The translations under genes were made by a program, and so were the position numbers. 7,163 bases of DNA from JAYZDB01 sp036338025 (GTDB taxonomy: Bacteria; Planctomycetota; UBA1135; UBA2386): the NCBI GenBank assembly GCA_036338025.1, contig JAYZDB010000197.1, positions 1 through 7,163 of the forward strand, given 5' to 3'. The notes below the pieces were generated by a model. It saw only the letters and a list, made by a program, of their open reading frames with translations, did no database searches and had not been told where the DNA came from. Below, in pieces: positions 1 to 5,374 of this stretch. Positions within the stretch are counted from its first letter, which is position 1; each line of letters opens with the position of its first letter.

Positions 1-1
1 T

Positions 2-472
2 GGGTGGAAAGCCGGCTCAGCACCCTTCGGGCAACTCGATGGCAAGCCAACCGCGCTCAGAGAGAATTGCCAGAGCTTGTTCTGCGGCTGCGGCACCGCA
101 CCAAGGACACTCTGGGAAAAAGAGGTCTTGCTGATGCGCCAGACCTTCGACGTGCCAAAGCTGAAGCAGGGCCATCGATACCGGATCGTGGTGGGAGGCA
201 GCGCACACGTCAACGCAGGGGAAGGCTTCGCACTCTATGTAGATGGCCAACTGCTGGCCGAGTCCAAGGACGGTGTCTACAAGCGCCAAGGTGGCAGGCC
301 GAGGGGCGCGCACATCTATCGTGACTTTGCCCCGCGGTTTGCGGACGGCAAGGTGACGATCGCCGTCAAGAGCTTCCTGCGCTTCAAGCATCCGCGCACC
401 AAGATCTACCCGAGAGGACACGTCAGCGTGTGGCTCGAGGAAATGAAGATCCCGCCGGTCGAGGCAAGGTAG
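2..472 (+). CDS. C-terminal part of a larger protein ending in a beta-sandwich-like domain (5' end outside window)
   Basis: The frame is open from base 2 to a TAG at 470-472 and gives 156 residues, so the gene starts upstream of the window. An internal ATG at 77 exists, but the sequence before it reads as continuous protein (WKAGSAPFGQLDGK), so I do not use it as a start. The fragment has a Cys cluster (C23, C28, C30). A run of probable beta-strands follows: an EVLLMRQTFDVP segment, GHRYRIVVGGS, GFALYVDGQLL, GKVTIAVKSFLRF and VSVWLEEMK. This alternation, with a 'YVDGQLL' turn, resembles the jelly-roll or galactose-binding-like domains at the C-terminus of large exported planctomycete proteins. 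The catalytic or main domain is not visible, so no function is assigned. The gene converges with the next one, leaving a 71-base gap with no clear terminator. Confidence 0.72.
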   Translation, partial: GWKAGSAPFGQLDGKPTALRENCQSLFCGCGTAPRTLWEKEVLLMRQTFDVPKLKQGHRYRIVVGGSAHVNAGEGFALYVDGQLLAESKDGVYKRQGGRPRGAHIYRDFAPRFADGKVTIAVKSFLRFKHPRTKIYPRGHVSVWLEEMKIPPVEAR

Positions 473-543
473 GTGACCAGGGCCTGGACCCTGCACATCC
501 CGATTTACCGGCCGGTCCCCACAAGAACCCCGACCCCGCGGCC

Positions 544-2694
544 CTAATCCACGGGCGTCAGCGTGAAGTCCTTGATGGTGAAGCCCTTGGCGTAACCCTC
601 GCCCTTGTGCGTGAACCGGAGAACGTTGCGACCCTGGACCAGTTCGACGTCGACCGGTTCCGTCACGCTCCACAGACCAACGGTGTGTGGCAACGCCATG
701 TCGACCGGTTGCTTGGCGTTGGCCGAGACCAGCAGGTGCTGCTTCCAACTGGGCGTCACCACCCGCGCGGCGAGCACGTACTTTCCAGTGGCTGGCGCGT
801 CGAAGGTGTACTCGAAGACCTGGGAACGACCGGTGCGGCTGTAGTGCAACTGCTTTCCGCCGAGGTTGCTGGGCATGAAGATGATCTTGCCCGTACTCTT
901 GGTCGGCTTGCTGCAGGCGACCGCCGGAATCGTGATCACACCATCGCTATCGACGACGATTCGGCGATCCCCCTCAGTGACGGTCGCGGCTTCGATGGCG
1001 TACTTCACCTTGGATTCGTTTGCCTCGCCGAGCTCCTCACCGACAGCAGCAAGCGTCACCGCCTTCCGTTCCTCGATGATCCCCCGCTGGAGATACAACG
1101 ACACGCCATACCAGAAGTCGGGATTACCCTTGAGGAAGCCGAAGACGCGCTTTTCGCCCACGGCGTCGCCGATCCACTGGGCTCGCTTGACTTGCAGGTA
1201 CGCCGACCTGGCTTCCCGAGCCTGCGTGGTTGCCAGAAAGTCCAGGTCCCTGTCGTAGCGGGTCTTGGTCCAGCCGGAACCCCAGCCTGCCCCCAGGCAG
1301 ACGGCCCAGCCATCGGGGGTCCAGCGGGCCAGAGCGGCGTGACCACGCTGAGGACGAGCCGTGGTCGGGACACCGAACGCACGAAGGATGAAGCGTCCCA
1401 CGAACGCCCGCCGGCCGCACACACCGCCATTCATCAGGATGTTCTGGAAGAACTGCAGTTCGGGCTTGTCGTACTTGTTGTCCTGCGACCCGTACCGGAT
1501 GTCGGTTCTGACCAACCCCACGAAACGCCATCGGGCGTCGGAGGTGTAGACATGGTCCGGCCGATAGCTCCGGAGCATCTCTCTGCCCCAGGCGAGCGTG
1601 TGGTCCGGCTCGTTCCCATTGACGACCATCCGGTAGTCCCAGACGTTCAGTCCGCCGAAGCCCGGGTCCAACTCGCCATCGAGGAATGCTTTCTCGTAGT
1701 GGAAGTACCGTGTCACGGGGTCCACGGTCGTGGGCGCGTTCGCCTCGGCCTTGGGATTCCTCTGGCTCACCGGAACCGCATGCTCCAGACCGATCGCCAA
1801 CGCCAGACGCTGTAGTGGTCCTTCCTGGGCCCTCGGACTTGCCTTTCGAATCGCCTCGAAAATCTCCATCGCGCGGCCGTACTCCCCCTTCTGGGCGCCG
1901 TCCGCCGCGACCATCTGCAGCATCAGGCCGCTGTCGGCCAGCATCTTCACGAGCAGTTCCTCCTGCGCCTTGCCCTGCTGTGCAAAAGCGGCCAGACCAC
2001 GCGGTGTCGCTTCGAACAAAATGACGAACTTCGCCAGCCGGGCATCCAACTCGTCGCTGGACAGGAAGGACTGCACACCGAGATCCTGGACAGCCGCCAT
2101 CGTCCGAGTCTTCGACCGGGCAAGGACATCCTCAGCGGCCGCCAGAGCCCGGAGCATCTTCGGCTCATTGCGTTTGGCCTGATCAAGAACGGCCTGACGC
2201 TCATTAAGAGCCTGGACCCCGGCCTTCCGGTTGTCCTGCCACTTGACCAATTCCATGCGCGCCGCTTCGCGTTCGGCTCTTGTTGTCGCCTTCCTCAGGC
2301 TCTCCTTCGCCTTGCCGATCCCCTTGTCCGCGCCACCGATCCACTTCCCCTTCGCGTGGTTCACCAGAGCTTTTGCCGTTGTGACCTCGCCCAGAGCCTT
2401 GTGGGCGGCTTTCAATTTCGCTTCCGCGGCACTCTCAGCCTGGTGGGCCTTCAGATACGCGGCTTTCCTCGCCTTGTCCACCGACGGCACGGCCTCGTTG
2501 AGCTCAGCCTTCAGCGCCTCGAGCTGCCTGGCATAGCGCGCCTCAAGCTGCTTCCCCGGATCCTGCTGCCCTGCTTCGGTGAGCGGCACTTGTGCCATCG
2601 CGACGTTCTTCGCTCTGGCCGTCTGCGTGCTCGACATCCCAATTGTCACGGAAAGTAGAACCCAATAGATGCTCTTCATGTTGCTCGATCTCAT
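544..2694 (-). CDS. Exported coiled-coil protein with transglutaminase-like core and C-terminal beta-sandwich
   Basis: This encodes 716 residues. The N-terminus is a signal peptide (hydrophobic WVLLSVTIG, small residues up to about residue 28), so the product is exported. Residues about 45-200 are rich in Ala, Lys and Glu and look like a long coiled coil. Residues about 345-520 resemble a transglutaminase-like (papain-fold) core: GGVC426GRRAF, then RFILRAFGVPTTARP, then GH452AALARWTPDGW. In that superfamily these would be the nucleophilic Cys and the His. The usual third acidic residue is not obvious; the region reads AVCLGAGWGSG. Residues about 600-716 (FEYTFDAPATGKYVLAARV ... VELVQGRNVLRF ... 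IKDFTLTPV) look like a carbohydrate-binding-type beta-sandwich. The role could be a peptidase, amidase or crosslinking enzyme acting at the envelope; the substrate is unknown. Starts: the ATG at 2694 has a GGAG about 11 nt upstream; the ATG at 2679 (Met6) would give a more conventional signal peptide. The gene stands alone, with a structured leader upstream. Confidence 0.85.
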   Translation of the reverse strand: MRSSNMKSIYWVLLSVTIGMSSTQTARAKNVAMAQVPLTEAGQQDPGKQLEARYARQLEALKAELNEAVPSVDKARKAAYLKAHQAESAAEAKLKAAHKALGEVTTAKALVNHAKGKWIGGADKGIGKAKESLRKATTRAEREAARMELVKWQDNRKAGVQALNERQAVLDQAKRNEPKMLRALAAAEDVLARSKTRTMAAVQDLGVQSFLSSDELDARLAKFVILFEATPRGLAAFAQQGKAQEELLVKMLADSGLMLQMVAADGAQKGEYGRAMEIFEAIRKASPRAQEGPLQRLALAIGLEHAVPVSQRNPKAEANAPTTVDPVTRYFHYEKAFLDGELDPGFGGLNVWDYRMVVNGNEPDHTLAWGREMLRSYRPDHVYTSDARWRFVGLVRTDIRYGSQDNKYDKPELQFFQNILMNGGVCGRRAFVGRFILRAFGVPTTARPQRGHAALARWTPDGWAVCLGAGWGSGWTKTRYDRDLDFLATTQAREARSAYLQVKRAQWIGDAVGEKRVFGFLKGNPDFWYGVSLYLQRGIIEERKAVTLAAVGEELGEANESKVKYAIEAATVTEGDRRIVVDSDGVITIPAVACSKPTKSTGKIIFMPSNLGGKQLHYSRTGRSQVFEYTFDAPATGKYVLAARVVTPSWKQHLLVSANAKQPVDMALPHTVGLWSVTEPVDVELVQGRNVLRFTHKGEGYAKGFTIKDFTLTPVD

Positions 2695-2717
2695 TGCTTG
2701 CCGTTCTCCGTCGCGGA

Positions 2718-2742
2718 TTCGCCAAGACCTTGATCTGGCGAA
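2718..2742. other. Short perfect hairpin in the leader of the transglutaminase-like gene
   Basis: TTCGCCA (2718-2724) is the exact reverse complement of TGGCGAA (2736-2742), with an 11-base loop. On the minus strand it ends 24 bases before the ATG at 2694. It could be a 5' leader structure or the end of the upstream cupin transcript. No T-run follows the stem on either strand, so an intrinsic terminator is not supported. Confidence 0.45.
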
Positions 2743-2764
2743 GAGATGAACTTAGCCGCTCAAC

Positions 2765-2810
2765 AGGCTTTGCGCCATTACCGGCAAGTTCGCGAAGTGG
2801 CGCTTTGCCT
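2765..2810. repeat. Imperfect palindrome (structured non-coding element)
   Basis: AGGC-TTT-GCGCCA (2765-2777) faces TGGCGC-TTT-GCCT (2798-2810). This gives a 6-bp stem, a symmetrical TTT/TTT internal loop and a further 4-bp stem. The centre contains TTCGCGAA (2789-2796), itself a palindrome. Weaker pairing can extend outward (TCA/TGA, and TTAGC with GCTGAA using one bulge), so about 2753-2830 could fold into one long interrupted hairpin. It lies in the 187-base spacer between the cupin and transglutaminase-like genes. It resembles the structured repeats found between genes, but only one copy is present here. Confidence 0.5.
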
Positions 2811-2836
2811 TGGATACGCCTGACCGCTGAAGCTCT

Positions 2837-2850
2837 CTGTTCGATGTGGG
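2837..2850. repeat. Shared intergenic 14-mer, copy 1
   Basis: CTGTTCGATGTGGG occurs here and again, identically, at 5274-5287. A diverged form (ACTCGATGTTGGG) lies at 4814-4826. This copy lies 31 bases past the cupin stop codon, on the downstream side of that gene. Confidence 0.6.
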
Positions 2851-2881
2851 AATTGATGTGACACACACATTAGAGAACCGG

Positions 2882-3241
2882 CTAGATCTCTTCGTAGGCG
2901 TCTACCGTGATGTCTGCTCTCACATCTCCCGTGTGCTTCGTGCTCAAGGGCTCGAACAGCAACAAGTGAGTCTCTTCTACCGCGGTCGGCTTGTGCTCTA
3001 CGCCCTTGGGCACCGTGTAGAACTCACCAGGGTTGACGACGATCGCTCGGTCTCTCAGCTCTAGAACGAGCTGGCCCTTCAATACCATGAACAGCTCGTC
3101 TTCATCATCATGCTTGTGGAAGACGAACTCTCCTTGGATCTTGGCCAGCAGGATCTGCTGACCGTTCAGCTCGCCGATTTTCTTGGGAGACCACTGATCA
3201 GTGAAGAGGTCCAGCTTCTCTTGGATGTTCGTCGCATTCAT
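2882..3241 (-). CDS. Small single-domain cupin protein
   Basis: This encodes 119 residues starting MNATNIQEKL at the ATG 3241-3239. The open frame runs further upstream to 3661, but that part overlaps the selenoprotein gene and has no protein-like features, and cupins of this family begin at this Met. Cupin motif 1 is visible as G37EFVFH42KH44DDEDE49LFMVLKG (His-x-His-x4-Glu, the metal ligands). Motif 2 is PGEFYTVPKGVEH83KP, giving the third His. It is probably a soluble metal-binding beta-barrel; members of this short family have no firmly assigned reaction. There is no signal peptide and no strong Shine-Dalgarno next to the start. It is transcribed divergently from the selenoprotein gene across a 102-base spacer. 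Its GC looks lower than that of its long neighbours, which may point to transfer. Confidence 0.9.
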   Translation of the reverse strand: MNATNIQEKLDLFTDQWSPKKIGELNGQQILLAKIQGEFVFHKHDDEDELFMVLKGQLVLELRDRAIVVNPGEFYTVPKGVEHKPTAVEETHLLLFEPLSTKHTGDVRADITVDAYEEI

Positions 3242-3289
3242 GGGACAGTCAATATGGGGGTGTTCTCCAGGTGCGTGCCTGCCTGCGAT

Positions 3290-3299
3290 ACGATATCGT
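3290..3299. promoter_or_regulatory. 10-bp palindrome in the divergent spacer, possible operator
   Basis: ACGATATCGT is a perfect palindrome lying between the divergent starts of the cupin gene (3241) and the selenoprotein gene (3344). Its position suits an operator for either promoter. It is short, single-copy here and could be chance. No convincing -35/-10 pair was identified. Confidence 0.2.
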
Positions 3300-3343
3300 G
3301 TGCAGCTCTCTAATCTCCATCCATCAGTTCGATCGCGGCAATC

Positions 3344-4372
3344 ATGATCCTTCCCCGCGCCTACGCCGTCTCCTTCATATTCACCCTGTGTGCCACGGCC
3401 GCAGCACAGGGTCCGGACTCCAAGCAGGATGAGCTCAAGAACAAGCTCGCCAAGAAGCTCGCTGGTACCTGGATCAAGAACACGGCGTGGCAGACCGATC
3501 TGGCGGACGCGAAGGCGAAGTCGAAGGCCTCCGGCAAGCTGATCTTCGGGTACTTCACCCGTTCCTACGCTCCTTGACCGCCTTGCATCCGGTTGGAGAA
3601 CGGTCTGTTCTCCAGTGAAGAATTCGCGCAGTTCGCGAAGCAGCAAACGATGTTCCTGCACGTCACCTCACGGGTCGAGGGGCGCAAACAGGACAGCCTG
3701 CTCCGAGAGATCGGCGGGCGAGGCTTTCCGACGATCGTGGTGATGAATGAAGACGGTGAGATCCTGGCGAGGCCATCGCAGCGCAGCGTCGTGGGGTTCA
3801 AGGCAGCTGTCGCCAAGGCCGCAGTCGCCCGAGTGCAAATGATCGAGAGCAAGCGCCGAGACCCCGTCGGCGCCTCGGCCCAGGAGTTCTTGAGGAAACT
3901 CGAGATAGGGACCCTCGTCGATCCGGTCGCCAACCGGGCGATGTACCTCAAGTGCCGGGGCGCGATGACACAAGCTCAGCGCGACAAGGCGGAGAAGGGC
4001 CTGGTATCGATTGAGCTGCAAGCGGCCTTGTCCACCGCCATCTCCGCCAAGCCGGGGGTCGAGCGGGACCGGGCGATCTTGGCGATGTTCGCGTGCAAGA
4101 CCAAGCTCGGCGGCAAGTGGCCCTGGAACCCCGGCCTCAACCGCGTCCTCCTGGTGATCATGGGCTGGGCTGAAGAGAAGGGTGATCCACAGCTATTCGA
4201 ATCCTTGCTGCCAGATTTCATCCGGCTCCGTAAGGAGTTCTACGCGCGGTTCCGAAGCAATGACGCCTTCATCGAGAAGCAGAAGGCGCGGCTCGCGGAC
4301 CTCTGGCAAGGCAAGCCACCCCCTCCGCCCAACCCTCGCCGTCGCGGTGGTGCGCAACGGCGCCGCAAGTAA
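3344..4372 (+). CDS. Exported thioredoxin-like selenoprotein with a UPPC redox motif (in-frame TGA = Sec78)
   Basis: This is one gene of 342 residues with an in-frame TGA at codon 78; a standard reading breaks it into 3344-3577 and 3593-4372. Start is ATG 3344, followed by a signal peptide (MILPRAYAVSFIFTLCATAAA), so the product is exported. A linker leads to GKLIFGYFTRSYAP, then Sec78-Pro-Pro-Cys81, then IRLENGLFSSEEF. This is the beta-strand, redox motif and helix order of the thioredoxin fold. GGRGFP129TIVV supplies the cis-Pro loop that packs against the active site. Residues about 190-342 are helical, with a basic tail (PPPPPNPRRRGG). The stretch just after the TGA (PPCIRLENG) is good protein in the same frame, so neither a frameshift nor a real end fits. 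A SECIS-like hairpin follows the TGA. Likely role: thiol-disulfide or peroxide redox chemistry in the periplasm; the partner is unknown. The alternative is a TGC-to-TGA sequencing error or a decayed gene, made unlikely by the hairpin. Confidence 0.88.
3575..3577 (+). other. Candidate selenocysteine codon (TGA, Sec78)
   Basis: The TGA lies exactly where the first Cys of a thioredoxin CxxC motif is expected (YAP-TGA-PPC). Flanking codons stay in frame on both sides, with good protein sequence. Sec in the first position of a UxxC motif is a well-known arrangement in bacterial redox selenoproteins. Confidence 0.87.
3594..3614 (+). promoter_or_regulatory. Bacterial SECIS element (SelB-binding hairpin)
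   Basis: TGGAGAAC (3594-3601) pairs perfectly with GTTCTCCA (3607-3614) around the 5-base loop GGTCT (3602-3606). Two wobble pairs (T3593-G3615, G3592-T3616) can extend the stem to 10 bp. The loop starts 24 bases after the TGA and opens with G-G. Known bacterial SECIS elements sit inside the coding region just after the TGA and carry a G at the start of the apical loop. The E. coli fdhF hairpin loop, AGGUCU, contains the same GGUCU. The hairpin also encodes LENGLFS of the protein. Confidence 0.88.
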
Positions 4373-4415
4373 CCGGGCTGTCTCAGCGCAACACTTCTTG
4401 GGGATGGGGTGCGAT

Positions 4416-4724
4416 CTAGAAGCGGTTGATGTTCCGCTCTTTGTATTGCTCGCCGTAGCGCACAACCTTGCCGGACCGCAGCACCACTTCGTAGGTTCGT
4501 GGCCACTCGGAAAAGAAGTGCTTCATCCGCTTGTAGATCAGTGACTCTTCGCGCTTGTCAGCATCAGCCGCGACTGAAACTGGATGGCCGAGGACCTCGA
4601 TAACCTGGGTCTTGGTCATGCCAAGGCTGATCTTCGCAAAGTCCGATGACATGCCGTAGATGACCTGGCATCCCGAGAGCAGGGTTGTGGTGAGAACAGC
4701 GAGAGCGAGGAGCGACTTCTTCAT
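4416..4724 (-). CDS. Small BamE/SmpA-like lipoprotein
   Basis: The chosen start is ATG 4724-4722, giving 102 residues beginning MKKSLLALAVLTTTLLSGCQ. This is a textbook lipoprotein signal with lipobox LSGC and lipidated Cys19. An upstream in-frame ATG at 4748 would add eight residues (MLQSCFET) before the signal and is less likely. After the Cys, DFAKISLGMTKTQVIEVLGHP is the hallmark of the SmpA/OmlA (BamE-like) fold: I-x-x-GMTk-x-qV-x-x-xLG-x-P. The C-terminal half (YEVVLRSGKVVRYGEQY) matches the closing strands of that fold. True BamE is an outer-membrane assembly accessory; isolated short members like this are widespread and often of unknown role. I see no strong ribosome-binding site. It converges with the selenoprotein gene over a 43-base gap lacking a clear terminator. 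The next gene upstream, on the same strand, is also a lipoprotein. Confidence 0.82.
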   Translation of the reverse strand: MKKSLLALAVLTTTLLSGCQVIYGMSSDFAKISLGMTKTQVIEVLGHPVSVAADADKREESLIYKRMKHFFSEWPRTYEVVLRSGKVVRYGEQYKERNINRF

Positions 4725-4815
4725 GGTTTCAAAACAACTTTGCAGCACACCCCATCGTAGCTGGTTGAGATCCGGTTTGAAGGGTCAGAAGCAGACTCAG
4801 AACCAATCGAACAAC

Positions 4816-4850
4816 TCGATGTTGGGTTGGGTTAGTCGCTACTTGTCGGA
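4816..4850. repeat. Direct repeat at a gene 3' end, copy A
   Basis: The segment starting TCGATGTTGGG and running through GTTAGTCGCTACTTGTC matches 5278-5313 with a few substitutions and one 1-base indel. On the minus strand it covers the last codons (SDK-stop) of the MORN-like lipoprotein gene and its 3' flank. Confidence 0.7.
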
Positions 4851-5180
4851 GAGGGGTGCGACTCTCACGCTAGCTTTGTAGATGCCGCTTCTTTTGGTGT
4901 CGACGGAACCGTCTTGGTTCCAGACGGTCCAAGACCCGTCTGTCACCCCGTTCTTGAACGAACCCTCTGAAGACTTATGTCCGCTCTCGTGCCAGAAGGT
5001 CCATTTTCCGTCCCTCTGTCCTACTGCGTTTACATGCCCCTCGAACTTCTTCTGCCCGTTCTCGTACCTTTCAACGGTCATCTCCCTAACATCAGTTGGA
5101 TCTGGTGCGGTGTCTGAACACCCAACAAGCAAAGACAGACTTGCGGTGAGAGCAACGAGGGCAACTGGGACGAGTTTCAT
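4839..5180 (-). CDS. Small lipoprotein with MORN-like repeats
   Basis: This encodes 113 residues from the ATG at 5180, with a short GAG about 3 bases upstream. The signal peptide MKLVPVALVALTASLSLLVGC has lipobox LVGC with Cys21, so the product is probably an outer-membrane or periplasm-facing lipoprotein. Residues about 38-92 carry two to three copies of a repeat of the form [YE]-x-NG-x-K-x-xEG-x-x-x-x-G-x-x-DGKW-x-x-W (ENGQKKFEG ... QRDGKWTFW ... SGHKSSEGSFKNGVTDGSWTVW). This is the bacterial MORN-variant repeat, a hairpin-forming module with no single known function. The C-terminus VAPLSDK overlaps a direct repeat (4816-4850). Its GC looks low against the flanking long genes. It lies 114 bases upstream of the BamE-like gene on the same strand, so co-transcription is possible. 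Confidence 0.85.
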   Translation of the reverse strand: MKLVPVALVALTASLSLLVGCSDTAPDPTDVREMTVERYENGQKKFEGHVNAVGQRDGKWTFWHESGHKSSEGSFKNGVTDGSWTVWNQDGSVDTKRSGIYKASVRVAPLSDK

Positions 5181-5277
5181 AGCTCAAACATGCTACTCAG
5201 TTAGACGGATCTTTCGAAGGATCAGAGGCGATCTCAGAACATATGGACAAGGTTTTCAGAGAGTTCGATCGCCCTGT

Positions 5278-5313
5278 TCGATGTGGGGTTTGAGTTAGTA
5301 GCTACTTGTCCGC
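5278..5313. repeat. Direct repeat in the intergenic region, copy B
   Basis: This is near-identical to 4816-4850, including GTTAGT-x-GCTACTTGTC. Unlike copy A it is not at the end of an intact gene, although its minus-strand reading still gives ADK-stop (TAG at 5304-5302). The 194-base region 5181-5374 holds this repeat and no gene I can support. Confidence 0.7.
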
Positions 5314-5374
5314 GAAGTTACCCGCATGTGCCTACACCGATAACAAACCCATGGGTGCCCGTCGCTCGCCTGAC

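Noticed and set aside
473..543. Bidirectional terminator between the convergent genes, based on ACCGGCCGGT at 507-516
   Set aside because: The palindrome has no loop and no T-run on either side, so it does not look like an intrinsic terminator.
17..748. 243-codon minus-strand open frame
   Set aside because: It runs antisense to the left-edge gene and out of frame through the 3' end of the transglutaminase-like gene, with low-complexity composition.
430..1815. 461-codon plus-strand open frame
   Set aside because: It lies opposite the transglutaminase-like gene. Its product has no recognisable domain and reads as the antisense of a high-GC gene.
2746..2823. 25-codon plus-strand mini-ORF (MNLAAQQALRHYRQ...)
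   Set aside because: It is explained by the imperfect hairpin, has no clear ribosome-binding site and no recognisable homology.
3242..3661. N-terminal extension of the cupin to 3661
   Set aside because: It overlaps the selenoprotein gene in antisense, is arginine-rich and featureless, and the cupin family starts at the Met at 3241.
3578..4372. Separate gene starting at TTG 3593, with 3344-3577 as an independent short gene
   Set aside because: Both parts are in one frame, the TGA falls in a redox motif, PPCIR before the TTG is good protein, and the SECIS-like hairpin overlaps the supposed start. The second part alone would lack the first strand of the thioredoxin fold.
5347..5356. ACCCATGGGT palindrome downstream of the arylsulfotransferase gene as a terminator
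   Set aside because: There is no loop and no T-run follows on the minus strand; a 10-bp palindrome is easily chance.
4749..5374. Integron attC sites in the spacers around the small lipoprotein genes
   Set aside because: GTTAGAC near 5200 fits the core-site consensus, but the TAAC-type elements in each spacer are direct rather than inverted, and no paired RYYYAAC/GTTRRRY ends were found. No integrase gene is present.
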